From contig NZ_JAATVU010000032.1 in NCBI RefSeq assembly GCF_013184745.1, positions 1 through 64,000 of the forward strand: a stretch of 64,000 bases of DNA, written 5' to 3'. Shown piece by piece: positions 34,401-43,031 of the stretch (within the stretch, counting starts at the first letter, position 1; each line of letters starts with the position of its first letter). Under the pieces are notes generated by a model. The model was not told the DNA's origin, did not search any database, and saw nothing but the letters and a program-made list of their open reading frames with translations. Made by a program: the position numbers and the translations under genes. Source of the stretch: Mangrovicoccus sp. HB161399. GTDB lineage: Bacteria; Pseudomonadota; Alphaproteobacteria; Rhodobacterales; Rhodobacteraceae.

Positions 34401-37400
34401 CCGACCGACTGGGCCACGATCCCGCGCGATCCCTCGCCGGACACGTCGATCCAGCCGCCGTTCGACACCGTGACCGCCGCGCCCGCGCCGCCGGCGCCGC
34501 CCTTGCCGCCGACATCGACATTCGCGGTCAGCGTGAAGGTGGAGCCCTTGTTGGCGCCGGTCAGGTTGAGATTGAAGTTCGCGGCGTTGCCGGCCTTGCC
34601 GCCGCCGCCGCCCACCGAATGGGCATGGATGCCGTCGGAGCCGCCTTTCGCGGTGGCGATGTTTCCGGAATTGGACACGGTGACGTCCCCGGCATCCATG
34701 CCGGTGCCGCCGTTGCCGCCGAGATCGACGCCGACCGTGGCCGAGCTGCCGGGCGAGACCGTCGCGACGCCGGTATAGACATTGCCGCCCGCCCCGCCAT
34801 TGCCGCCGACCGACTGCGCCATGATCCCGGCCGCATCGTGGCCCCCGGTGGTGATCGTGCCGGAGTTGCCGACATCGACGGTGCCCCCCAGGGCGCCCGA
34901 GCCGCCGCTGCCGCCGATGGCGACATTGACGTTGGCGCCGCCCTCCGAACTGATGTTGACGTTGCCGGTATAGACATTGCCGCCGATCCCGCCATTGCCG
35001 CCGAGCGACTGCGCCATGATCCCGCGCGCGCCGTAATCCCAGGTGGCCACCAGTCCCGCATTCTCCGCCCGGACCGCGCCGCCGCTGCCGCCCTGGCCGC
35101 CAGCGCCGCCGAGGGTGACCGATACGTTGCCCGACAGCTCGCCGCCGGTGAGGCTGCCTTCGGCGGAGAAGCCCCCGGTGCCGCCGGTGCCGCCATGGCT
35201 CTGGGCGAGGATCGCGTGGGAATGCGCCCCGAAGGTCGACAGCGCCGCGCCGGAGACGACCTCCACCGCGCCGCCGCTGCCGCCCGCGCCGCCGCCGCCG
35301 CCCAGGGTGACGGAAACCGCGCCCATCGCGATGTCGCCGCTGATGCTGCCCTTGGCGGAGCCGCCGCCGCCGCCCAGGCTGCGGGCGGCGATCGCCTCTG
35401 CATAGGATCCGGCAGTGGAGATCCGGCCATCATTGATCACCGTCACGTCGCCGCCGCTGCCGCCGGACCCGCCCGAGCCGCCGACAGTGGTGTTGACGGA
35501 TGCCCCGGCGATCGCGCCGCTGGCCACGAAGCCCGAACTGCCGCCGCCATTGGCGACGCTCTGGGCCAGGATGCCGCTGCCGTGCTCGCCCGCGGTGCCG
35601 ATGGCGGCGTCGCTGATGACCGTGACGGCCCCGCCCGAGCCGCTCGAGCCCCCGGAACCGCCGATCGTGGTCTGGATCGAGGTCGGCGCCAGCGTCCCGG
35701 CGAAGGTCGCGCCGCTGTCGCCGCCGCCGCCGCCGACGCTGGCGGCGTAGATGCCCTCGGCATTGTCGCCCGCGGTGGAGATCGTCCCGCCCGCGGTGAC
35801 CGACAGGTTGCCGCCGTCGCCGCCCGCGCCGCCCCTGCCGCCCACCGTCGTGCCGATCGAGCCGGTCGAGGCCCCGATGTTGAGGCTGCCGGTCAACGCC
35901 GAGGACCCGCCGCCGCCGCCGACCGATTGCGCGAGGATGCCGCGGGAGGAGTCCCCCGACGTGGCGATGGCGCCTTCGGACTCCACCGTCACCTCGCCGC
36001 CATGGTTGCCGCTGCCGCCCGATCCGCCGACGGTCGTGTTCACGCTGCCGCCCGAGGGGCCGGTGATGCTCAGCGTCTGGCCCGCATGGCCGCCGCCGCC
36101 GCCGACCGATTTGGCGATGATCCCGTCCGAGCTGTCCCCGGCCGTGGTCAGGCCGCCGCGCGCGGCGACGGAGACATCTCCTCCCGTGCCGCCCTCGCCG
36201 CCCGAACCGCCCAGCGTGACGGCGATCCCGACCGCGCCGCCGGCCACCGAGACCGACCCGCCGCCGCTGCCGCCGCCGCCGCCGACAGACTTGGCCATGA
36301 CCGCCGCCGCCCCGTCGCCGCCGGTGGCAACCGTTGCGCCGGTATCGACGGTCACCGTGCCGCCGTTGCCGCCGCTGCCGCCCGAACCGCCGATGGTGAC
36401 GTTTATGTTGCCGACGGTCGTCGCGTGGCCGCCGTCGCCGCCGCCGCCGCCCACGGAGGCCGCGTAGATGCCGCGCGCCCGGTCGCCCTTTGTCGCCAGC
36501 AGGTAGGAGGCGGCGGGGTCGAGATCGCGGTAGGTGACATCGCCGCCGTCGCCGCCGCCGCCGCCCGAACCGCCGATCGCCACCGACACCAGGCCGTCCG
36601 GCGACACCGCCAAGGCCCCCTTGCCGCCGCCGCCGCCAATGCTCTGCGCGAAGACGGCATCGGACTGGCCGCCCGCGGTGGAGATGTCCGCCCCGGCCGT
36701 GACGTCGACTTCTCCGCCCGAACCGCCGGACCCGCCGCTGCCGCCGACGGCGACCCCGCCGACGGCATCCTTGGCCGAGCCGCCGCCGCCGCCGACGCTC
36801 TGGGCAAGCACGCCTTCCGCATGCGCGCCCAGGGTGGCGATCGCCGCGCCGCTTTCGACCGAAACCGTGAGACCGTTGCCCCCGGCGCCCGCGCTGCCGC
36901 CGATGGCCGCGATGCCCGTGGCGCTGCCGCCGTCGCCCCCGCCGCCGCCGATGCTCTGCGCAAGGATGCCGCGGCTGCCGTCCCCTGCCGTCGAGATCCG
37001 GCCCGATTGCGTCGTCACCATCGCCAGCCAGCCGTGCCCCCCCGCCGATCCCGAACCGCCGAGCGCGCTGATCCCGGCCCCGTCCGAGCCATGGCCGCCG
37101 CCGCCGCCGATGCTCTGGGCGACGATGCCGCTGGCATGGCTGCCGGAGGTTTCCAGCACCGTCCCGGCCTGGAGATCGACCGACACCTCGGCGCCATCGC
37201 CCGCGCTCTGGGCGCCCGCGCCGTAGGCCAGGAAGCCGGAGGCCGCGCCGGCATCGCCGCTGAAGCCGCCGATGCTCTGGGCCAGGATGGCATTGGCCTT
37301 GTCCCCGCCCGTGGAGATCGTGCCGCCGAAGGACAGCTTGACGGTCCCGCCCGGACTGCCGCCGCCGGCCGCGCCGCCCTGGCCGGTGCCGATCACCCCC

Positions 37401-39157
37401 GTGCCGGAGCCGCCGTTGCCGCCTGCCGCGCCGTAGTTCCGCGCCAGGATCCCCTGGGCATGCTCGCCTGCCGTCGCGATCCCGGCATCCACGGTCACCG
37501 AAACGGCCGAGCCGTTCTCGCCGCCCTGCCCGCCATCCCCGCCGGTGCCCTTGCCCGCATCGGTCGATCCGCCGCCGCCGTTGCCGCCTTTCCCGGCGAT
37601 TGCCTCGGCGCGGATGCCGTGCTGGGCCCCCGTGCCGGTGGCGGCGATCGTGGCATGGCCTGAACTGGTCACCGTGACCTGGCCTGCAGCGCCGCCCCGG
37701 CCGCCATGCCCGCCCTGGACATCGCCGGCCACCGTCGTCGACCAGCCGCCCGTGCCGCCCTGCCCGCCGATGCTGCGGACCGACACCGCCGCCGCCGCAT
37801 TGCCCGCCACGCTGATCATGCCGCTGCCGAGCGTGGCGGAGACCGAGCCGCCGTCGCCGCCAGCGCCGCCAGCGCCGCCGATCGCCTTGGCGCCGCCGGC
37901 CTGGCCAGTTCCGCCCGTGCCGCCGGCGCCGCCGACCGACTCCGCCAGAACCGCCGCCGCGCGGCTGCCGGCCGCGCTGGCCGTGCCGGTGCCGGTGGAC
38001 ACCGAGGCACTTCCGCCGGCACCGCCGGCACCGCCCTGCCCGCCTTCGGCGCCCGCGCCGCCGCTGCCGAGCGCGACGAAGCTCTCCGCGCTGCCGCCCT
38101 GTCCGCCATCCCCGCCGGCGCTTTCCGCGGCGAGTGCGGCGGCGTTGCTGCCATCTGCGGAAAGGGTCGCGGCATTCGCGCTGGCCGCGGCAGTGCCGCC
38201 GGCGCCGCCCTGGCCGCCGCTGCCGCCCGTGACGGCCTTGTCGCCGGAGGACGCCGCGCCGCCGGTGCCGCCGGTGCCGCCCGCCGAGCGCGCGGCAGCC
38301 GCGCGGGCGTAGCCGCCCGTGACGGTCACGCTCCCGGCCGAGACCTCCGTCGTGGCCCGGGAGCCATGGCCGCCATTTCCGCCCCGGCCGGCCTCGGCAT
38401 CGCCCAGGGTGATCCGCGCCGCCCCGGCACTGCCGCCGTTCCCGCCCTGCGACGTGCTGCCGACGCCGTAGGGCGCCGTGCCACCGGCGGTCACCGTGCC
38501 CGAGCCGAAGCTGGTCTCTGCCGCGCTGCCGTCGCCGCCATCGCCGCCATTGCCGCTGGACGCCGTGCCCGCCACGATCTGGACATCGCCGGAACTGCCG
38601 CCCTGCCCGCCGCCGGAAATGGCGCCGACGGCGACGCCGCCGGGCTGCCCGGACGGCGGGGCGAAGGTGACGTAGCCGGAGGTGAAGAAGGTCTGCGCCA
38701 GGCCGCCATCGCCGCCGTGCCCGCCGCGTGCAGAGGACGATCCGCTGGCCGGGGCATTGCCGCCGGCGCCCCCCACCGATTGCGCCGTCACCCCCATGGC
38801 GAAGCCGCCTGCCGTGCCGTTCACGCCATGCGATCCGCCGTCGAAGGACATTCTCAGGTTCTCGCTGGTGCCGCCGTCCTGTCCCGCCCCGCCGTCATTG
38901 CCATGCCATTCGGCCAGCGCGGCATTCGGGTTCTGCGGCGTCTCGATGTCCCGGGTCAGGTCGCGGACGGTCACCGACAGGACGCCGTAGCCGTCGTCGC
39001 GCTGATACTCGACGCCCCGCCCGTCATAGAGATCGCCGGTGCAGGTCGCGGCACTGCCGGAGGCTTCGCAATCGGCCAGGAGGGGCAGCGCCCAGAGGGT
39101 TCCGGTGGACACCGCCGCGGCGGACAGCAGCAATTGGGTTCGCAGCATGGGGGTCAT
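31445..39157 (-). CDS. giant glycine-rich autotransporter with C-terminal beta-barrel
   Basis: 2570 residues. Signal peptide about 1-28, then a passenger of roughly 2250 residues made of more than 20 irregular units of about 60-70 residues. Each unit ends in a block such as GILAQSIGGGGGDGG preceded by strands like VTAGGTISTAGDNA, so a Gly-rich parallel beta-solenoid is likely. The last 270 residues are an autotransporter barrel (from about SFSNEIYSDNQFSSLQSSLRFGD) ending in RLSIPF with the terminal Phe recognised by BAM. Two Cys pairs occur near the N-terminus and at the passenger/barrel border. Adhesin or surface-layer role is inferred. It is the last gene after a TpsB-type translocator and a serine hydrolase. 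The G-rich codons make the opposite strand open for 6.4 kb; that reading is spurious. Confidence 0.88.
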   Translation of the reverse strand: MTPMLRTQLLLSAAAVSTGTLWALPLLADCEASGSAATCTGDLYDGRGVEYQRDDGYGVLSVTVRDLTRDIETPQNPNAALAEWHGNDGGAGQDGGTSENLRMSFDGGSHGVNGTAGGFAMGVTAQSVGGAGGNAPASGSSSARGGHGGDGGLAQTFFTSGYVTFAPPSGQPGGVAVGAISGGGQGGSSGDVQIVAGTASSGNGGDGGDGSAAETSFGSGTVTAGGTAPYGVGSTSQGGNGGSAGAARITLGDAEAGRGGNGGHGSRATTEVSAGSVTVTGGYARAAAARSAGGTGGTGGAASSGDKAVTGGSGGQGGAGGTAAASANAATLSADGSNAAALAAESAGGDGGQGGSAESFVALGSGGAGAEGGQGGAGGAGGSASVSTGTGTASAAGSRAAAVLAESVGGAGGTGGTGQAGGAKAIGGAGGAGGDGGSVSATLGSGMISVAGNAAAAVSVRSIGGQGGTGGWSTTVAGDVQGGHGGRGGAAGQVTVTSSGHATIAATGTGAQHGIRAEAIAGKGGNGGGGSTDAGKGTGGDGGQGGENGSAVSVTVDAGIATAGEHAQGILARNYGAAGGNGGSGTGVIGTGQGGAAGGGSPGGTVKLSFGGTISTGGDKANAILAQSIGGFSGDAGAASGFLAYGAGAQSAGDGAEVSVDLQAGTVLETSGSHASGIVAQSIGGGGGHGSDGAGISALGGSGSAGGHGWLAMVTTQSGRISTAGDGSRGILAQSIGGGGGDGGSATGIAAIGGSAGAGGNGLTVSVESGAAIATLGAHAEGVLAQSVGGGGGSAKDAVGGVAVGGSGGSGGSGGEVDVTAGADISTAGGQSDAVFAQSIGGGGGKGALAVSPDGLVSVAIGGSGGGGGDGGDVTYRDLDPAASYLLATKGDRARGIYAASVGGGGGDGGHATTVGNINVTIGGSGGSGGNGGTVTVDTGATVATGGDGAAAVMAKSVGGGGGSGGGSVSVAGGAVGIAVTLGGSGGEGGTGGDVSVAARGGLTTAGDSSDGIIAKSVGGGGGHAGQTLSITGPSGGSVNTTVGGSGGSGNHGGEVTVESEGAIATSGDSSRGILAQSVGGGGGSSALTGSLNIGASTGSIGTTVGGRGGAGGDGGNLSVTAGGTISTAGDNAEGIYAASVGGGGGDSGATFAGTLAPTSIQTTIGGSGGSSGSGGAVTVISDAAIGTAGEHGSGILAQSVANGGGSSGFVASGAIAGASVNTTVGGSGGSGGSGGDVTVINDGRISTAGSYAEAIAARSLGGGGGSAKGSISGDIAMGAVSVTLGGGGGAGGSGGAVEVVSGAALSTFGAHSHAILAQSHGGTGGTGGFSAEGSLTGGELSGNVSVTLGGAGGQGGSGGAVRAENAGLVATWDYGARGIMAQSLGGNGGIGGNVYTGNVNISSEGGANVNVAIGGSGGSGALGGTVDVGNSGTITTGGHDAAGIMAQSVGGNGGAGGNVYTGVATVSPGSSATVGVDLGGNGGTGMDAGDVTVSNSGNIATAKGGSDGIHAHSVGGGGGKAGNAANFNLNLTGANKGSTFTLTANVDVGGKGGAGGAGAAVTVSNGGWIDVSGEGSRGIVAQSVGGGGGDGGLASSYSLGMSGVCKLATLTAYSCSLPGSEDATTVQLSMNAVIGGSGGEGSHGGTVTAGNDGLISTHGKLGHAILAQSIGGGGGTGGEGDLGIAGWTTDKTAATIAGLVSTTTQIPSFRSFSLALGGSGANAADGGTVLIGNGGTLATEGDLAYGIFAQSVGGGGGAGGAGASGVFANVTIGSSGGGGGNGGAVTIAGTDPDSRPGAIYTSGTGSIGILAQSVGGGGGAAGDVHRGLSLGFADLHIGAGVGIRLDGAEGGDGGDVSVTSGDIVTTGSGAHGIFAQSVGGGGGGSGIENTSAGESVLFAGSNGERGDSGAVTVTAVGSIHVSGANAHGIFAQSASGSTEGDSSGDVTVTANGDVISSGARGRAILAQSAGSGTSGKVTINVAAGATVATSAEGAETVGIFHGRDNVIDNAGTIANGDGTAGGFAIRTDGRAALSVRNTGTIAGSVRSAMADGSAAAGVTIDNAAGAAFLMGSRMVLGEGGSFANSGFATPGSAGTVSRSNFTGSFSQASGGTLGIDVTARQADGTAARTDRLRIDGTADLAGKVKVNMDVGAAPAAGAQTTGAFLTATGGVADSGLSVESTVAASYSLNWTTADAVRLDYQLDFGSGAALSAARSGHAPLARHLQAMYEAGTLPREEANQLAAIADPDDYGDAIASFSNEIYSDNQFSSLQSSLRFGDAMMSCAGRSGAYRFIAEEQCGWVRFGGSRLTQRGGSGGMGFDETTGGVTAGMQAGFGGGWHLGAAFSYENRSLSKDGMMSSKGDVFQVGAVAKHQSGPVLAAASLALGHGSFDIERDTFGGGTARGTQDIWTLSGQLRGEYLLGRDNLFAKPRFDLGVDIIRTGSVGETGAGGFNHRIDGSTGTYFNVQPAVEFGGEWTDGDGTVFRPSLTLGVTQFLGGAAPGTSSLFEASPDGVPRIETGSQFDTLYGDAALGLEVISASGMVVSAAAYGSFSETTEQVGASFRLSIPF

Positions 39158-39241
39158 TCCAAACGTATTTGCTTCGGGAAAAAGGATTTGGACACGCCGC
39201 GCGGGATCGCCGCACGGCGCGGAGGGGCAAGGGTTGGCGGA

Positions 39242-40921
39242 TCAGAACGGAAGGGCGACCCGGAAGAACAGCCGCGGCCCGGGATCGTCGAGACTGTCAT
39301 CCGCCTGCCAGGGCGCGGCGGCGACCAGCTGGAAGGTCGCGCGCCCGGCCAGCATGCCGGATATGCCAAAACCGGCGGAGCCCAGCGTGGCGCCGTCCTG
39401 CTCCGCCGCCGCGTCATCGCTCCAGACCGCGCCGTAATCGGCGAAAGCGGTGGCCGTCAGCTCCGGCAGCGCCCCGATCCCGGTCGCGAAGCCGTGGCTC
39501 AGCTCCAGCGCCGCCCCCGCGCCGCTGTCCCCGGCCAGGCTGCCATTGTCGAAGGCCCAGCCATAGGGATCGCCGCCGAGCGCGAACTGCACCGCGGCCG
39601 GCAGGGCCTGCGGGGCGTGCTGGCCGGCCGCGCGCAGCCGCAGCAGCGTGTGCTCGGACAGGCTGCGGTTGGCATCGAGATCGAGCCGCAGGAAGCGGTA
39701 TCCGGCCGGCACTTCCTGGCGAAGGTCGGCAGTGTCTAGCCCATGGCCGATCTCGGCCCCGGCCGAATAGCCGCCCAGCTCGAACTCGCGGTCGTAGCGC
39801 AGGCCGAGCGTCGCCCAGCGGGTGCGGCTGCGCAGCTGCGCCATGCCCAGCATGTCGACATCGTCGTTGCGCAGGGTGATCTCCATCCGGCCGGTCAGGC
39901 TCCGGTCGAGGCGGCGCAGGAAGGGATAGGCCAGGTAGGCCGATCCGATCGCGGTTTCGACCTCGACGTCAAGCTCCTCCAGGTCGCCGCCCGGCTGCTG
40001 CGCCAGGTAGGTGAGCCCGTAGCCGGCCGTCATCCCGTCATGCCCGACGGGGAAATCCTGCGACAGCTGCAGCAGCCCCATCTCCTCGGGGCTGTCGGGG
40101 ACGGTGACCGCGACCAGCGTCGTCGTCTCGAACAGCCCCAGCATGTCGTTCAGCACCAGCGTGCCCGACAGTTCCAGCGGCCCGACCTCGTCGGTGCCGA
40201 GATTGTCCAGCCCGACCATGCCCGAGCTGCGCACCTGGCCGACCTCCAGCTCCAGCACGCCGCCGCCGGTCGGAGTGTCCGGGCGCAGGAAGGTTCCGTT
40301 GATCTCGAGCCCGCCGAGATCGGCCATCAGCAGCAGCACGCGCTCGGCCTCGGCGATCCGGATCGGGTTCATCGCCATCAGCCGGTCGATATAGGGCCGC
40401 AGCCGCAGGTCGATGCCGGGGATGCTGCTGGTGACCTCGACCCGCTGCAGGTAGCCTTCGTAGACTCGCAGCGTGACCTCCCCGCCGCGGAAATCCTGCA
40501 CCGGCACGACGGTGGCCGAGAAATAGCCGGCCTGCCGGTAGGCGGCGTCGATCCGGTCGGCCAGCCCATAGAGATCGGCCAGGCTGATCTCGGTGCCGAT
40601 CATGTCCTGCCAGAGCGGCGCCAGGCTGTCTGCCGGAACCGTGCGCGCCCCGGCGAGCCCGACCGAGGCCAGCCGGAAGCGGACCTTCTCCGCCTCCGGG
40701 CCGGGCATGCGCGCCTTCTGGTCCTGGACCGCCAGGTCGACCTGGCCGACGCGCGGCGGCGGCGCGAAGCGTTCGAGGATGGTGGTCTGTCCGGCCACCG
40801 CCCGGTCGAGCGCTGAGACGGTCTGCGCCGCGGCAGGGACCGCCGCGACCGGGGCGGCGAGAACGGCAAGAAGGAGGGGGCCGCGCAGCCGCCGGGCTGC
40901 GCGCTGCGCGGGGGATGTCAT
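39242..40921 (-). CDS. TpsB/FhaC/ShlB-type outer-membrane translocator
   Basis: 559 residues: signal peptide about 1-33, a short N-terminal helix, POTRA-like domains at about 78-225 (GYLQRVEVTSSIPGIDLRLRPYIDRLMAMNPIRIAEAERVLLLMADLGGLEIN) and a 16-strand barrel ending FRVALPF. In the L6 loop the FxxGRGY/VRGF signature is replaced: FALGGDPYGWAFDNGSLAGDSG at 446-467 has lost the Arg. TpsB proteins export large beta-helical TpsA partners. Here the neighbour 84 bases downstream is an autotransporter that already has a barrel. It starts 15 bases after the serine hydrolase stop. Confidence 0.85.
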   Translation of the reverse strand: MTSPAQRAARRLRGPLLLAVLAAPVAAVPAAAQTVSALDRAVAGQTTILERFAPPPRVGQVDLAVQDQKARMPGPEAEKVRFRLASVGLAGARTVPADSLAPLWQDMIGTEISLADLYGLADRIDAAYRQAGYFSATVVPVQDFRGGEVTLRVYEGYLQRVEVTSSIPGIDLRLRPYIDRLMAMNPIRIAEAERVLLLMADLGGLEINGTFLRPDTPTGGGVLELEVGQVRSSGMVGLDNLGTDEVGPLELSGTLVLNDMLGLFETTTLVAVTVPDSPEEMGLLQLSQDFPVGHDGMTAGYGLTYLAQQPGGDLEELDVEVETAIGSAYLAYPFLRRLDRSLTGRMEITLRNDDVDMLGMAQLRSRTRWATLGLRYDREFELGGYSAGAEIGHGLDTADLRQEVPAGYRFLRLDLDANRSLSEHTLLRLRAAGQHAPQALPAAVQFALGGDPYGWAFDNGSLAGDSGAGAALELSHGFATGIGALPELTATAFADYGAVWSDDAAAEQDGATLGSAGFGISGMLAGRATFQLVAAAPWQADDSLDDPGPRLFFRVALPF

Positions 40922-40935
40922 CTGGCGTCTCCCGC

Positions 40936-42186
40936 TCAGTCGGCCGAGGGCCGGGCGAAGCCGTGTCCGAGCGCTTCGGAGAGCGCGGCGAAGACCCGCG
41001 TTGCCGGCGAGGCGCAGGCCACGCCCCCGGGGTTGCCCGGCAGCACGTCCATCTCGCCGCAATCGCCCGAGGGGATGTCGCTGTTGGCCTGGACCGCCAC
41101 CGTGATCCCGCTGGGCACATGTGTGTAGAGCGTGGTGTTGTAGCCGGGCAGCTCGCCGGTATGGCCGAGCCATCCGCCGATGCAGCCGAAGCCGATGCCG
41201 TAGCCGCCCGCCTCCGGGAACGAAGCCAGCCGCTCCGCCTGGGCCGCCTCGCCCAGCAGCCCCTGGCCGGTGGCCAACGCATGCCCATAGGCCAGCAGGT
41301 CATCGAGGGTGGAGATCATCTCGCCTGCGGTCCAGCCCCAGGACGGGTTCCAGAAGGTTGCGTCAGCCGGATCCTCGGGCGGAATGTCGTCGCCCTGCAA
41401 GGTGAAGCCGCGCGCATACGGCTCCGGCAGGTCGGGCGATGCCTCCGGCCAGATCGTGTCCTGCAGGCCGAGGGGCCCGATGATCATGCTGCGCATCGCA
41501 TCGCCGACCGGCGCGCCGGTGACCTTCTCGATCACCAGCCCGAGCAGCACGGTATTGGTGTTGGAGTAGTCGAAGCGCCCGCCCGGCTCGAAGATCGGCG
41601 AGGCCGGAACTGCATAGCCGAGCAGCTCCTGCGGAGTGTAGACCCGCTGCGGATCGGCGGCGAAGGCCTGCCAGAACGTGTCGGTCAGCGTGTAGTTGGC
41701 CAGGCCGCTGGTCATGTCCGCGAGCTGCCGCAAGGTGATGGCGTCGCCGTTCGGAATGTCCTCGACATAGCTGCCGATCGTGTCGTCGAGCGACAGGTCG
41801 CCCCGCTCTGCGAGCTGCATGAGCAGCGTGCCGGTGAAGGTCTTGGTGACCGACCCGATGCGGGTATGCATGCCCGCCTCCATCGGCGTCCCCGCGTCGG
41901 GATCGGCAAGCCCCGCGGCTGCGCTCCAGCGGCCTTCGGCGGTCTGCACACCGGCGATGATCCCCGGCGCAGCCGCCAGCGGCAGCGCGTCGCGCAGGGC
42001 CGCGTCCAGCCGGTCCGCCAGCTCCGCGGGAAGCGGCACGTCCGGTCCCGGCGGCGCGGCGATCAGCGCGGCCGGATCGGGGATGCAGGCATCCTCCGCC
42101 GCACCGGCAGCGGCAGGGGAGGCCAGCGCAGCCGCGGCAAGGACGGCCAGCGGCCGGACCGGGATCGGGGAATCGAAGCGTTTCAA
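40936..42186 (-). CDS. periplasmic serine hydrolase (beta-lactamase / D-Ala-D-Ala carboxypeptidase family, class C-like)
   Basis: 416 residues with a signal peptide (cut near AAAGAAEDA). Penicillin-recognising motifs are intact: SxxK as Ser112-Val-Thr-Lys115, YSN at 207-209 and HTG in LGHTGELPG as the KTG equivalent. Members act as DD-peptidases, esterases or beta-lactamases, and this one is nearer to the DD-carboxypeptidase/esterase branch than to AmpC. It is the first gene of the run that continues with the translocator and autotransporter, so an envelope role such as local peptidoglycan trimming is possible; resistance is not implied. Confidence 0.85.
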   Translation of the reverse strand: MKRFDSPIPVRPLAVLAAAALASPAAAGAAEDACIPDPAALIAAPPGPDVPLPAELADRLDAALRDALPLAAAPGIIAGVQTAEGRWSAAAGLADPDAGTPMEAGMHTRIGSVTKTFTGTLLMQLAERGDLSLDDTIGSYVEDIPNGDAITLRQLADMTSGLANYTLTDTFWQAFAADPQRVYTPQELLGYAVPASPIFEPGGRFDYSNTNTVLLGLVIEKVTGAPVGDAMRSMIIGPLGLQDTIWPEASPDLPEPYARGFTLQGDDIPPEDPADATFWNPSWGWTAGEMISTLDDLLAYGHALATGQGLLGEAAQAERLASFPEAGGYGIGFGCIGGWLGHTGELPGYNTTLYTHVPSGITVAVQANSDIPSGDCGEMDVLPGNPGGVACASPATRVFAALSEALGHGFARPSAD

Positions 42187-43031
42187 GGTCTAGAATCCTC
42201 TCGGAATGGAAAAGTCTCGGACAGCGCAGGGCCGCGGGGGAACCGTGCCGCGGAAATCCGCGCAACCACGCATAGGGGGGAACACCGCCGCGGCGGCAGG
42301 GCGGATCGGGGAGCCCGGAGCCCTGCAGGGCCCGGATGCAGCAGCCCGGAACCGCCCGCCAACGAAGGATAATCTGCCGCTAGGCCCAGCCATTTCGTCC
42401 ACCCGTGATCAACGGAAACGACGGTAGCGGCCGTCTCCATTGCCATCTATTCCAATATTTGAGATCATCCATTCTAATTATCAGAATGGCCTGGGCGCCC
42501 CGTCGGCCCTCCCGGACCCGCAATCTCCCGCAGGTTGACTTTGCGAAAGCTTGCCCCCCTGCTGCCCGGACTGGCCACTGGGACCGCCCGGCCGCTGCCT
42601 GCATCCGTTGCCGTCCCCGAGGCCTCGACGGGATGGTCCATGCAGGAAGCCTTCCGAAGGCAGCCCGTCCGGACACCGGCGGGCCGGGAACGCGGGCGCG
42701 GGCCAAGGGCTTCCCCAGCCGGGGCATGGCCCCGGGCCGGCGACAGCCACGCCCTACGGAACGGGGCCGGACAACCATGGGCAGATCCCGCGCGCCGTCC
42801 AGGGAAGACGGATCCGGACGGCGGCGCGTCAATTCGACCCGCCGGAAACGGCGCCAGTCTCCAGCCCCAGGTTGGATCACGCTCCTCCGGCTCCCCGCCC
42901 CGGGCGGTCCGATTTAGACCTCACGATCGCGGAGTGAGCCGGCTGGGTCGGCGGCCTCTCCCGCGGCATTCTCCTTCGAGGGCTGCGCCGGACGGGCTGG
43001 CGCCGAGCCTCAAGAATTGGGGAGAAACCTA
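42187..43031. other. gene-free stretch before the second IS graveyard
   Basis: No protein is recognisable on either strand. The left part must hold the promoter of the serine hydrolase operon. An AT-rich patch at 42430-42490 contains a perfect inverted repeat, CCATTCT-N7-AGAATGG at 42469-42489, which could be an operator or a relic of a mobile-element end. Confidence 0.45.

Noticed and set aside
31280-37663. A 2127-codon open reading frame on the plus strand
   Set aside because: It lies exactly antisense to the autotransporter. Glycine codons GGN read as CCN on the other strand and rarely give stops, and the translation is Ala/Arg/Pro-rich with no domain, signal peptide or ribosome site.
38900-38960. 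An NPN motif near the autotransporter N-terminus as a TPS secretion signal
   Set aside because: NPNA occurs once in an unrelated context and the surrounding sequence lacks the TPS domain fold pattern (paired NPNL and NPNG motifs).
31445-39157. CRISPR-like or tandem direct repeats
   Set aside because: The regular blocks are coding repeats of the autotransporter passenger, of variable sequence and length, with no constant repeat or unique spacers.
40936-42186. Calling the serine hydrolase an AmpC beta-lactamase
   Set aside because: Motifs are shared across the family, but the HTG motif, overall segments and genomic setting fit DD-peptidase/esterase members better; no ampR-type regulator is adjacent.
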